From contig CBFGZI010000038.1 of the NCBI GenBank assembly GCA_965653225.1, forward strand, positions 1 through 30,030: 30,030 nt of DNA, given 5' to 3'. The stretch comes from JALZDI01 sp965653225. Lineage in GTDB: Bacteria; Actinomycetota; Actinomycetes; Propionibacteriales; Nocardioidaceae. Positions 22,098 to 30,026 of the stretch are shown one piece after another (position 1 is the first letter of the stretch; the number at the start of each line of letters is the position of its first letter). A program made the position numbers and the translations under genes. Below the pieces are notes generated by a model. The model saw only the letters and a program-made list of their open reading frames with translations, was not told the DNA's origin and ran no database searches.

Positions 22098-22858
22098 GGA
22101 CCGGCGAACGCGGTCACGTCAACGCCGGCGTCGGCCAGAGTGTCGCGCACCCGGCGGGCGATCTCGACGGCACCCGCGGTGTCGCCGTGCACGCAGATCG
22201 ACTCGGCCTGCACGTTCAGCTCGCGGCCCTCGACGTCGGTGATCGGCTTTCCCGAGGCGATCGCCACACAGCGCTCGGCGATGACGTCGACGTCCTCGAG
22301 GACCGAACCGGGCTGACGGCGGGACACCAGCGTGCCCTCCGGCGTGTAGGCGCGGTCGGCGAAGGCCTCCTGCACAACCTGTAGCCCGGCCTCCCTCGCC
22401 TGACGCAGCCACGCCGAGCCGGGCAGCCCGAGGACCGGCAGCTTCGGGTCGTACTGACGCACCGCGGACACCACCGCGGCCGCCTGCTCCTCATGGTGGA
22501 CGATGGCGTTGTACAGCGCGCCGTGCGGCTTGAGGTAGCGCACGCGGTCGCCCGCGACCCGCGCGAAGCCGTCGAGCGCGGCCACCTGGTAGATGACGTC
22601 GTCGGTCAGAGCCTGCGGCTCGATGTCGATGAACCGGCGCCCGAACCCGGGCAGGTCGCGGTAGCCCACCTGGGCGCCGATCGCAACGCCGTGCTCCACC
22701 GAGGCATCGCAGACCCGGTGCATGATCGAGGCGTCGCTGGCGTGGTAGCCACAGGCGACGTTGGCGCTGGTGACGATCTCCAGCAGAGCATTGTCGTCAC
22801 CTAGACGCCAATGGCCGAACCCTTCGCCGAGGTCGGAGTTGAGGTCGATAGTCGCCAA
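22094..22858 (-). CDS. pxpA: 5-oxoprolinase subunit A (LamB/YcsF family)
   Basis: 254-aa PxpA, the hydrolytic subunit of 5-oxoprolinase. Family markers: IDLNSDLGEGFGHW at the N-terminus, SANVACGYHASD (about 31-42), KPHGALYN (about 109-116), and a C-terminal ESICVHGDT motif. The start is a TTG at 22858, supported by an ideal ribosome site AAAGGAG (22866-22872) and by the family's usual start one residue before ATIDLN; no in-frame ATG upstream fits better. It is first in the pxpABC operon. A small out-of-frame ORF overlaps its 5' end, and a 10-bp dyad lies 28-58 bp upstream, suggesting control at the leader. Confidence 0.93.
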   Translation of the reverse strand: MATIDLNSDLGEGFGHWRLGDDNALLEIVTSANVACGYHASDASIMHRVCDASVEHGVAIGAQVGYRDLPGFGRRFIDIEPQALTDDVIYQVAALDGFARVAGDRVRYLKPHGALYNAIVHHEEQAAAVVSAVRQYDPKLPVLGLPGSAWLRQAREAGLQVVQEAFADRAYTPEGTLVSRRQPGSVLEDVDVIAERCVAIASGKPITDVEGRELNVQAESICVHGDTAGAVEIARRVRDTLADAGVDVTAFAGP

Positions 22859-22947
22859 CTCGGTGCTCCTTTCTCTATCGCGTCGGCGAGACCAGACTTG
22901 CCGGAGCTGGTCTCGCGGGTGCTGTCGTCCGACGGACGTTGGCTCAT
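22801..22947 (-). CDS. possible 48-residue leader ORF overlapping pxpA start
   Basis: An ATG at 22947 preceded by GTGAGGAC (spacing about 5) opens a 48-codon frame running through the dyad and past the pxpA TTG in a different frame, stopping at TAG 22801. Its first ~28 residues are hydrophilic (Ser/Asp/Glu/Lys-rich) and plausible as protein; the part over pxpA is a shadow. It could couple translation to pxpA, or be chance. Confidence 0.3.
   Translation of the reverse strand: MSQRPSDDSTRETSSGKSGLADAIEKGAPSWRLSTSTPTSAKGSAIGV
22886..22916. promoter_or_regulatory. 10-bp perfect dyad in the pxpA / D-glutamate-cyclase divergent region
   Basis: GCGAGACCAG (22886-22895) and CTGGTCTCGC (22907-22916) are exact reverse complements, 11 bases apart, centres 21 bp apart (two helical turns). 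The gap 22859-23055 (197 bp) is the promoter region for both directions. An operator for a dimeric regulator or a leader hairpin for pxpA is likely. Confidence 0.6.
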
Positions 22948-23055
22948 GCGTGTCCTCACGGTCACGGGATGTCGGATGGGTGGGGTTCGGCCGACACTAT
23001 GGGAATGACGCGGCTTCGGCCATAGGCTCGCGGTACACGGAGCTCAGGAGGTGGC

Positions 23056-23862
23056 ATGTCAGCCCACGACGTCGTACGTCCGGCCAGGGCGAGCATGACG
23101 CCGGTCGAGGCCAGGCGCGCGTTCCGCTCCGGTGAGGTGAGCCCCACCCCCGGTTGGTGCGACGGCTTCACGCAGGTCAACCTGGTCGTGCTGCCGCGCG
23201 ACTGGGCGTGGGACATGCTGCTGTTCGCGCAGCGCAACCCCAAGCCGTGCCCCGTGCTCGACGTTGTCGAGGACGGCGCCACCTCACCCGCGCTGGCACC
23301 GGACGCCGACCTGCGCACAGACCTTCCGCTGTACCGGGTGTGGCGCGACGGTGAGCTCGTGGACGAGCCCACCGACGTGGTCGACCTGTGGCGCGACGAC
23401 CTGGTGAGCTTCCTGATCGGCTGCAGCTTCACGTTCGAGACAGCGCTGGTTGAGGCGGGCGTCCCGTTGCGGCACGTCGAACAAGGACGCAACGTGTCGA
23501 TGTACCGCACCGCCCGACCGTGCCGGCCGGCCGGACGGCTGAGTGGTCCGCTCGTCGTGTCGATGCGGCCGGTGCCTTCCTCGCTGGTACCCGTCGCGGT
23601 CTCGGCCAGCGCGCGGATGCCGCAGGTGCACGGTGCCCCCGTACACGTCGGGTCACCGGACGCGCTGGGGATCGCGGACCTCGACCGGCCCGAGTTCGGC
23701 GACCCGGTGGAGTTCGAGCAGGACGACGTGCCGGTCTTCTGGGCCTGCGGCGTCACGCCCCAGGCGGCGCTGATGGCGTCACGTCCGCCGTTCGCGATCA
23801 CCCACGCCCCTGGCCACATGTTCGTCACCGACGCCGCGGACCACGACTACCGGATGCCGTGA
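23056..23862 (+). CDS. DUF1445 / D-glutamate cyclase-like protein (YcsI family)
   Basis: 268-aa soluble protein of the YcsI/DUF1445 family, whose mammalian relative DGLUCY turns D-glutamate into 5-oxo-D-proline. Recognised by RPARASMTPVEARRAFRSG (residues 8-26), GWCDGFTQVNLVVLP, the central SFLIGCSFTFE segment, RPVPSSLVPVAVSASAR and the C-terminal WACGVTPQ and THAPGHMFVTD blocks. Full length for the family. The ATG at 23056 follows AGGAGGT. It is divergent from pxpABC, as in Bacillus where ycsI lies with the kip genes, so a role in the glutamate/pyroglutamate cycle is favoured. The enzyme reaction is inferred from family. The cupin gene follows after 9 bases. Confidence 0.85.
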   Translation: MSAHDVVRPARASMTPVEARRAFRSGEVSPTPGWCDGFTQVNLVVLPRDWAWDMLLFAQRNPKPCPVLDVVEDGATSPALAPDADLRTDLPLYRVWRDGELVDEPTDVVDLWRDDLVSFLIGCSFTFETALVEAGVPLRHVEQGRNVSMYRTARPCRPAGRLSGPLVVSMRPVPSSLVPVAVSASARMPQVHGAPVHVGSPDALGIADLDRPEFGDPVEFEQDDVPVFWACGVTPQAALMASRPPFAITHAPGHMFVTDAADHDYRMP

Positions 23863-23871
23863 GGAGCAGCG

Positions 23872-24360
23872 ATGTCCTACCCCGATCCCAAGTACCACGG
23901 CGAGACCGGCGAGGTCAGCGCGGTGCTTCGGCGGCACGACCGCGAGCCTGACCTGTCCAACCCGTCGGGCACGACCGTCGACTACCTGGCGACCGGCGCG
24001 GGCACCGGCGGCGAGTTCGGGCTCTACCGGTGGAACTTCGGCCCCGAGGAGAGCGGCCCGGGACCCCACTTCCACCGCACCATCTCGGAGTCGTTCTTCA
24101 TCCTCACCGGCACCGTGCGGCTGTACAACGGCGCGGAGTGGACGGAGGCGACACCCGGCGACTTCCTGTTCGTCCCCGAGGGCGGCATCCACGGCTTCCG
24201 CAACGTCCCCGGTGAGCCGGCGTCGATGCTGCTGCTGTTCACGCCCGGCGCGCCGCGCGAGGAGTACTTCGAGACGCTCTTCGAGGTCGCGAAGGGCCGG
24301 CAGCTGAGCGAGGAGGAGCGGGCCGACCTGTTCATCCGGCACGACAACCACTGGGTGTGA
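23872..24360 (+). CDS. cupin-domain protein
   Basis: 162-aa single-cupin protein. Metal ligands: PHFH (His66, His68), Glu73, and His107 in the second motif (GDFLFVPEGGIHGF, about 96-109). All four residues of a canonical cupin metal site are present, so it may be a dioxygenase, isomerase or sensor; no specific family name can be given. The ATG at 23872 lies 9 bases after the upstream stop, with GAGGAG before it, so it is in an operon with the D-glutamate-cyclase-like gene. A helper or stress role in the same pathway is possible. It is convergent with the SDR-DUF2867 gene (59-bp gap, no terminator seen). Confidence 0.85.
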   Translation: MSYPDPKYHGETGEVSAVLRRHDREPDLSNPSGTTVDYLATGAGTGGEFGLYRWNFGPEESGPGPHFHRTISESFFILTGTVRLYNGAEWTEATPGDFLFVPEGGIHGFRNVPGEPASMLLLFTPGAPREEYFETLFEVAKGRQLSEEERADLFIRHDNHWV

Positions 24361-24419
24361 GCCGCTCGAGGCCGGTCGATACTTTGGCGCGTCACGGGGT
24401 GGGGTGCCGCTTCCTCATC

Positions 24420-25904
24420 TCAGCCCGGCGACGCGGACCGCTCGGCGGCCCGGGAGATGTTGCGTTGCATCGAGCCGAAGACCAGGCCGTGGAAGGGGTA
24501 GACCGCAGCCCAGTACGCGTGCCCTGCAGCACCGCGCGGGTGGAACAGCGCGCGCTGCCGGAACGTGGTGGTTCCACCGTCGCCGGACCCGACCTCCAGC
24601 TCCAGCCAGGCGAGGCCCGGCAGCCGCATCTCGGCACGCAGCCGCAGCAGGCGGCCCGGGTCGATCTCCTCCACCCGCCACCAGTCAAGGGAGTCGCCGA
24701 CGAGCAGGTCGTCGGGGTCGCGCCGCCCGCGGCGCAGTCCCGGTCCGCCGGAGAACCGGTCGAGCAGGCCGCGGACCCGCCATCCCAGTGGGAAGGAGTA
24801 CCAGCCACGGTCGCCGCCGATGCCCTCGATCACCCGCCAGAGCGCCTGCGGTGAGGCGTCGACATCGCGCTCGCGCCGGTCGACGTACAGCGAGCCGCCC
24901 GCCCAGTCGGGGTCTGACGGCAGTGGCGCACTCGGCGCGCCGGGCGCGGAGGCCGACGACCAGCGCGTGGGCACGTCAAGGGTGCGGATGCGGGTCAGCG
25001 CGAGCTCGACCGCGCGGTCGTACCCCGTGAGTCCTCCTGGCGGCTCAGGGACGTACGCGTCGATGTCGCGGTCCGCCGCGACGACGGTGTTGCGCAGCGA
25101 CTCGACCAGCGGGCGCGCCAACCCACTGGGCACCGGGGTCACCAGACCGACCCAGTGGCTGGACAGGCTGGTCGAGAGGACGGGCACCGGCAGCACCCGC
25201 CGTCGCGTCAGCCCCGCGACCTTCGCGTAGCGCTGCATCATCTGCAGGTACGTCAGAACGTCCGGACCGCCGATGTCGAAGGCGCGGCTCACCTGCACGG
25301 GCATGTCCGCCGACCCGACCAGGTAGTGCAGCACATCTCGCACCGCGATCGGCTGGATCCGGGTGTGCACCCACCTGGGCACCACCATCACCGGCAGCCG
25401 CTCGGTGAGGTAGCGCAGCATCTCGAACGACACCGAGCCGGAGCCGATCACGACACCGGCGCGCAGGACGGTCGTCGGCACTCCCGAGCCGAGGAGGATG
25501 TCGCCCACCTCGGCGCGAGAGCTCAGGTGCTCGGACAGCTCCTCGTGCTCGGGAACCATGCCGCCGAGGTAGACGATGCGGCGCACGCCCCGTCGCTTCG
25601 CGGCCGAGGCGAACGTCGTGGCGATGTCGCGCTCGGTCTGGCCGAAGCCGCTGCCCGACCCGATCGAGTGCATGAGGTAGTACGCGACCTCGACGTCGGC
25701 CAGTGCGTCGTCGACCTGGTCCGGTTCGGTGGCGTCGGCGCGGGCGACCTCGACGTTCTCGGCCCAGGCCCTGCCCTCGATCTTGCGTGGGTCGCGCACC
25801 ATCACGCGCACCCGGAAGCCGGCAGCGAGCAGCTCCGGCACCAGGCGGCCGCCGACGTACCCCGTCGCGCCCGTCACCAGGCAGCGCGTCCCGCTAGTCG
25901 TCAC
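24420..25904 (-). CDS. NAD(P)-binding SDR-like protein with C-terminal DUF2867 domain
   Basis: 494-aa two-domain protein. Residues 1 to about 300 are an atypical SDR: TGATGYVGG loop (11-19), MVRDP, SIGSGSGFGQ, and the NmrA/complex-I-subunit-like RIVYLGG strand. Residues from about 345 to 490 form DUF2867, a START-like fold often fused to such SDRs (DVDASPQALWRVIEGIGGD, WWRVEEIDPG, FRQRALFHPRG). The GTG start at 25904 follows AAAGGAGG and overlaps the upstream SDR stop (GTGA, 25901-25904), so the long open frame above it is not coding. Last gene of the lipid operon. A role in binding or reducing a lipid or quinone is plausible but unproven. Confidence 0.85.
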   Translation of the reverse strand: MTTSGTRCLVTGATGYVGGRLVPELLAAGFRVRVMVRDPRKIEGRAWAENVEVARADATEPDQVDDALADVEVAYYLMHSIGSGSGFGQTERDIATTFASAAKRRGVRRIVYLGGMVPEHEELSEHLSSRAEVGDILLGSGVPTTVLRAGVVIGSGSVSFEMLRYLTERLPVMVVPRWVHTRIQPIAVRDVLHYLVGSADMPVQVSRAFDIGGPDVLTYLQMMQRYAKVAGLTRRRVLPVPVLSTSLSSHWVGLVTPVPSGLARPLVESLRNTVVAADRDIDAYVPEPPGGLTGYDRAVELALTRIRTLDVPTRWSSASAPGAPSAPLPSDPDWAGGSLYVDRRERDVDASPQALWRVIEGIGGDRGWYSFPLGWRVRGLLDRFSGGPGLRRGRRDPDDLLVGDSLDWWRVEEIDPGRLLRLRAEMRLPGLAWLELEVGSGDGGTTTFRQRALFHPRGAAGHAYWAAVYPFHGLVFGSMQRNISRAAERSASPG

Positions 25905-26665
25905 GAGACCTCCTTTCGCCGCGTCCTTCCTGCACGGCCCACCGCTGCGGCCCACAGGCGTACGGGCAGCAGCCGGGCCGTCTTCATCAGCAGCGCCATC
26001 GGCAGCGGGAACACGATCTCCATCCGGCCGCGCTCGAGGCCGTCGCAGATCGACCGGGCCGCCTGTTCCGGCTCGACCATGAACGGCATCGGGAAGTCGT
26101 TGACCGCGGTCATGTCGGTTCGGACGAAGCCGGGGCAGACTGTCGTCACCGCAACGCCGGAGCGGGCGAGCGCGCCGCGCATCGCCTCCAGCAGGTTGAT
26201 CTGCGCCGCCTTGGTGGCACCGTAGGCCTCTGCTCCCGGCAGTCCGCGGTAGCCCGCGACGGAGGCCACGCCGACGACGTGCCCGCTGCCCGCCTCGATC
26301 ATCTGCGGGAGCACCGCGCCCAGGGTGTTGCTGACGCCGAGCAGGTTGACGTCGACATGCTGGGCGAACACCTCGCGGGCCCATGCGGCGGCGTTCATCT
26401 GCTCCCAGTAGCCGGCGTTGAGGACCACCATGTCGATGCCGCCGAGTGCGGTACGCACCCGGTCGGCGGCCGTGTCGACCGAGGCCTGGGACGTCACGTC
26501 GGCCTCCACGACGGTCATCCGGTTGCCGGCGACAGCTTCGAGTGCCTCGCGGCGGCGAGCCGACACCGCGACCGTCGCGCCGCGCGCGCACAGCTCGGTC
26601 GCCAGGGCGGCACCGATACCGCGGGATGCGCCGACGACCCATACCTTGCGATCTCGCAGCGACAT
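25901..26665 (-). CDS. short-chain dehydrogenase/reductase in ufaA1-type operon
   Basis: 254-aa classical SDR: cofactor loop GASRGIG (12-18), NAGYW (about 90-94), a catalytic Ser in VASVAG, and YGATK (Tyr/Lys pair). The ATG at 26665 shares its A with the methyltransferase stop (TGATG), fixing the start; upstream in-frame codons are antisense-like. SDRs of this group act on fatty acyl or sterol-like ketones. Place between a fatty-acyl methyltransferase and an SDR-DUF2867 gene suggests work on modified lipids. Confidence 0.88.
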   Translation of the reverse strand: MSLRDRKVWVVGASRGIGAALATELCARGATVAVSARRREALEAVAGNRMTVVEADVTSQASVDTAADRVRTALGGIDMVVLNAGYWEQMNAAAWAREVFAQHVDVNLLGVSNTLGAVLPQMIEAGSGHVVGVASVAGYRGLPGAEAYGATKAAQINLLEAMRGALARSGVAVTTVCPGFVRTDMTAVNDFPMPFMVEPEQAARSICDGLERGRMEIVFPLPMALLMKTARLLPVRLWAAAVGRAGRTRRKEVS

Positions 26666-27909
26666 CACGGCGCCGCCCTCTCCAGCCTCAGCTGTGCGAC
26701 GTCGAGGTAGCCGGACGCGAAGCCCGCCTCGCTGTAGGCGAGGTAGAACTCCCACATCCGGCGGAACGTCTCGTCGAAGCCCAGTGCGCGCAGGTCCGTA
26801 CGCCGAACGTCGAACGTGCGCCGCCACCGGCGCAGGGTCTCGGCGTAGTGCAGGCCGAAGTGGTGCCGGGCGGTCACCCGGAGGCGGGTGTGCTCGGCCG
26901 TGGTCCTCTCGATCGCCCGCAGCGACGGGATGAGGCCGCCCGGGAAGATGTACTCCTGGATCCATCCGTAGGAGTGGCGGGTCGCGAGCATGCGGTCGTG
27001 CGCCATCAGGATCGCCTGGAGAGCCACCTTCCCGCCCGGCGCGAGCAGCCGGTCGAGCGTCTCGAAGAACACCGGCCAGAACTCCTCGCCGACCGCCTCG
27101 ATCATCTCCACGCTGACGATGGCGTCGAACTCGCCGCGCACGTCGCGGTAGTCCTGCAGCCGTAGGTCGACCCCTCCGGCGACCCCGGCCGCGTACACCC
27201 GCTCACGGGCGAGCTCGAGCTGCTCGTTCGAGATGGTGACGCTGGTGACGTGCGCGCCCCGCCGTGCCGTGGCGACGGCGAGCGACCCCCACCCGGTGCC
27301 GATCTCCAGCACCCGGCTGCCCGGTCCGACCCCGGCCATGTCCAGGACCGCGTCGATCTTGCGTTCTTGTGCCCGTTCGAGTTCCTGGCCGGCGAACGGG
27401 CGCGACTCGTCGAAGAGCGCGGCGCTGTAGGTCATGGTCTGGTCGAGGAACATCGCGAACAGGTCGTTGCTCAGGTCGTAGTGCGCGCCGATGTTGTCCC
27501 GAGACCCCTCGACGGTGTTGCGCTGCACCCGGGGAAGCGGCTGGTCAACGAGCCGGCGCAGACGGGTGAGCGGGCGCGGCACCAGCGTGGACAGGCGTTC
27601 GGCGAACGGCGTGAGCAGCGCGCCGAGGTCGGTGTCCTCGTCAGCGCTCCAGTCCCCCGCCATGTACGCCTCGCCCAGGCCGATCTTGGGGTGGTGAGCG
27701 ATCCGGTCGAACAGCGCGAACGGCCGTGCGAGCCGTAACGCCGGCGCTCCCGGTCCCCCGCCGCCGCGCACGGTGCCGTCGGGGTAGACCGCGCGTATGG
27801 GCACGGCGTCGAGCATCCGCTCGACCACAGCCCGCGTGATGCGCGCACGCAGGCACAGCGGTCGCAGGCTGGGACGCCGCACGCACAACGGCTCGGCGAG
27901 CGCCGACAT
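26665..27909 (-). CDS. ufaA1: Cfa/UfaA1-type SAM-dependent fatty-acyl methyltransferase
   Basis: 414-aa cyclopropane-fatty-acid-synthase-family enzyme that methylates unsaturated acyl chains of phospholipids using SAM. The SAM loop VLEIGTGWG (200-208), HYDLSNDLF (143-151) and FPGG (322-325) fit. Two residues that hold the carbonate ion in E. coli Cfa appear replaced: Cys139 by Ala163 (YSAALF) and His266 by Gln298 (LQAI); Glu239 is kept as Glu271 and the Tyr near the end is kept. Mycobacterial ufaA1 (Rv0447c), linked to tuberculostearate, sits in the same order with DUF1365 and an FAD oxidoreductase. ATG 27909 overlaps the DUF1365 stop (TGATG). Confidence 0.88.
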   Translation of the reverse strand: MSALAEPLCVRRPSLRPLCLRARITRAVVERMLDAVPIRAVYPDGTVRGGGGPGAPALRLARPFALFDRIAHHPKIGLGEAYMAGDWSADEDTDLGALLTPFAERLSTLVPRPLTRLRRLVDQPLPRVQRNTVEGSRDNIGAHYDLSNDLFAMFLDQTMTYSAALFDESRPFAGQELERAQERKIDAVLDMAGVGPGSRVLEIGTGWGSLAVATARRGAHVTSVTISNEQLELARERVYAAGVAGGVDLRLQDYRDVRGEFDAIVSVEMIEAVGEEFWPVFFETLDRLLAPGGKVALQAILMAHDRMLATRHSYGWIQEYIFPGGLIPSLRAIERTTAEHTRLRVTARHHFGLHYAETLRRWRRTFDVRRTDLRALGFDETFRRMWEFYLAYSEAGFASGYLDVAQLRLERAAP

Positions 27910-28682
27910 CACACCTCCTCCTGGGGCCGGTGGGCCGGCCGCTGCATGACCGGCAGCCGACGCAGCCACAGCCGCACACCGTGCATGCGGATGAGAGCCG
28001 ACACACGCTGCGGCATCGCCGGCGAGCGCAGCGCGTTGCGTGCCACGGCCGCGGGCGTTGCGTGCTCCGGTGCCCCCTCGTAGTGCGCGTCGAACAGCGG
28101 GCATCCGTCGCGGTGCAGGGCGACGTCGACGCGCACCTTCTGACGGTCGAGCGCGAACCTGATGTGATAGCTGCCGGACACGTCGTTGAAGGGCGAAACG
28201 TACAGCTGCTTGTCGGCGTAGGCGCGTCCTCGGCTGTCCGGGCTCAGCAGGTACGCGTGCCGCTCGCCGTACGTGTTGTGCACCTCGGCCACCACCACGC
28301 GCAAAGTGCCGTCGGGGCCGAAGCACCAGAACACCGTGAGCGGGTCGAACACGTGCCCGAGGACGCGCGCGTTCGCCAGCATCAGCACCCGGCCGTGCGG
28401 GCCGAGGTCGACACCACGGGCGAGCAGAAACCTGCGGACGTTGGCGGCGATCTCCCCCGTGCCGCCCCGGGTCCCACCGAGGTGGTCACGTGCGTCGAAG
28501 GACGCGAACGGCCGGAGGTACCACGGCAGCCGCGGGAACCGGTCGAGGTCCACCAGCCACTGGTTCAGGCGGTGCCGGAACACGTGGCGCACCGGGTGGC
28601 TTCGGCGGTGCGCCACGTGGCCTCGGACGATCGCCGGCAGTGCAGGAAGGTCGGCGACCGTGGTCACGGTGTCGCTCACCAT
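27909..28682 (-). CDS. DUF1365 family protein
   Basis: 257-aa protein of DUF1365, always found with Cfa-type methyltransferases and FAD oxidoreductases but of unknown chemistry. Seen: early VRGHVAHRRSHPVRHVFRH (about 19-37), NQWLVDLDRFPRLPWYLRPF, then GRVLMLANARVLGHVFDPLTVFWCF with the NPLSFWW-like motif, and VEVHNTYGERHAYLL. Basic N-terminus, no signal peptide. The ATG at 28682 was chosen; a GTG two codons later is possible. 15 bp separate it from the FAD gene and it overlaps ufaA1 by one base. Confidence 0.87.
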   Translation of the reverse strand: MVSDTVTTVADLPALPAIVRGHVAHRRSHPVRHVFRHRLNQWLVDLDRFPRLPWYLRPFASFDARDHLGGTRGGTGEIAANVRRFLLARGVDLGPHGRVLMLANARVLGHVFDPLTVFWCFGPDGTLRVVVAEVHNTYGERHAYLLSPDSRGRAYADKQLYVSPFNDVSGSYHIRFALDRQKVRVDVALHRDGCPLFDAHYEGAPEHATPAAVARNALRSPAMPQRVSALIRMHGVRLWLRRLPVMQRPAHRPQEEV

Positions 28683-28697
28683 CTCGTCACCATGACG

Positions 28698-30026
28698 TCA
28701 CCAGGTCACCCCGAACCATCGGGCCGCCTCGACGCCGGAACGGCAGCCGTCCTCGTGGAACCCCCAGCCGTGGTAGCCGCCGGCGTAGACTGTAGTCACG
28801 CTCGCCAGGCCGGCCAACCGCTGCTGCGCGCGCACCGCTTCGGCGTCGTAGACCGGGTGCTCGTAGGTCATCCGTGCCAGCACCCGGTCCGGGTCGATGC
28901 GGTCGGCCGCGTTCAGCGTGACGAGGTACTGCTCGGCACTGTCCAGACCCTGCAGCCGGTTCATCCAGTAGGTGACCACCGGTGGCTGCTCGGCGCCGTC
29001 GGCCGCGACCAGGTAGTTCCAGGACGCGCGCGCCCGTCGTGCCGTGGGCAGGAGCGAGCCGTCGGTGTGCAGCACGGTCTCGTTTCGGCTGTAGCCGAAC
29101 GCACCGAGCACGTCCTTCTCCTCCGGGGTCGCGTCGGCCAGCAGGCGCAGGGCCTGGTCGGCGTGTGTCGCGACCACGACGCGGTCGTGGTGCTCCCAGG
29201 TGCCGCCGGCGTCGCGCAGCAGCACCCCGTCGGGCTCACGCAGCACCGCGGTGACGGGTCGCCCGGACCTGACCCGCTCCACCCGTGCGGCGACCGCGTC
29301 GACGTAGGTGCGCGAGCCGCCGAGGACCGTGTACCACTGCGGCGACCCGCTGACTTGGAGCATGCCGTGGTGCTCGAGGAACCGCAGGAGGTACCGGGCG
29401 GGGTACCGCAGCGCGGCCGCGCCACCCATCGACCACACGCATGAGACCACCGGCACCGCGTACAGGCGGACGAACGCCGGTGTGAACCACCCGTCGCGCA
29501 GGAACGCGCCGTAGGTGGTCTGGTCGCCGTCGTCGGTGTGCGCAAGGAACGCACGCGCGCGCCGGTGGAAGCGCTTCACCTGCGTGAGCACCGACCAGAA
29601 CCGCGGGTCGGCCGCGCGAGCAGGCTGCGCCAGCACGCCGCGTGCACCGCGGCCGCCGGCGTACTGCAGGCCGCTGCGCTCGTCGTGGATGCTCATGCTC
29701 ATCTCGGTGGGGCGGGTGCGCACCCCGAGCTCGGCGAACAGCCGGCGCAGCAGCGGGTAGGTCTGGTCGTTGTGCACGATGAACCCGCTGTCCACCGCCA
29801 GTCGTGTGCCCGCGGGGTCGGCGACCTCGTGGGTATGTGCGTGGCCGCCGAGCCGAGGCTCCGCCTCGTACAGGGTCACGGCGTGGGTGCGAGAGAGCAG
29901 GTATGCCGCGGTCAGGCCGGAGATGCCCGCCCCGACCACCGCGACGCTTGGCCGGTCGTCACTGGGCCGGTCGTCACTGCGCCGGTCGTTACTGCGCCGG
30001 TCGCCACCCGGGCGGTGTCCGGTCAT
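28698..30026 (-). CDS. FAD/NAD(P)-dependent amine-oxidase-fold oxidoreductase
   Basis: 442-aa flavoprotein; first gene of the five-gene operon. FAD-binding VVGAGISGL (about 30-38) is followed by the Glu-ending strand LYEAEPRLGGHAHT and later VVVATHADQAL and a C-terminal YAGGYHGWGFHEDG block that contacts flavin. The conserved set with DUF1365 and Cfa/UfaA1 (mycobacterial Rv0449c-Rv0447c) suggests it saturates or desaturates a methylated acyl chain; that is inferred. ATG at 30026 leaves only 4 bases of upstream sequence, so promoter and ribosome site are outside. The N-terminus (residues 7-26) is a charged repeat. Confidence 0.87.
   Translation of the reverse strand: MTGHRPGGDRRSNDRRSDDRPSDDRPSVAVVGAGISGLTAAYLLSRTHAVTLYEAEPRLGGHAHTHEVADPAGTRLAVDSGFIVHNDQTYPLLRRLFAELGVRTRPTEMSMSIHDERSGLQYAGGRGARGVLAQPARAADPRFWSVLTQVKRFHRRARAFLAHTDDGDQTTYGAFLRDGWFTPAFVRLYAVPVVSCVWSMGGAAALRYPARYLLRFLEHHGMLQVSGSPQWYTVLGGSRTYVDAVAARVERVRSGRPVTAVLREPDGVLLRDAGGTWEHHDRVVVATHADQALRLLADATPEEKDVLGAFGYSRNETVLHTDGSLLPTARRARASWNYLVAADGAEQPPVVTYWMNRLQGLDSAEQYLVTLNAADRIDPDRVLARMTYEHPVYDAEAVRAQQRLAGLASVTTVYAGGYHGWGFHEDGCRSGVEAARWFGVTW
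29951..30010. repeat. four-copy 15-bp tandem repeat inside the FAD oxidoreductase N-terminus
   Basis: Units at 29951, 29966, 29981 and 29996 (GCCGGTCGTCACTGG type) differ at a few positions. They encode a repeating five-residue pattern of DRRSN/DRRSD/DRPSD/DRPSV just before the FAD-binding strand. Confidence 0.9.

Noticed and set aside
24420..26642. 740-codon frame as a single large fusion with the SDR region
   Set aside because: The upper part is antisense/out of frame to the classical SDR; GTG 25904 with AAAGGAGG fixes the true start.
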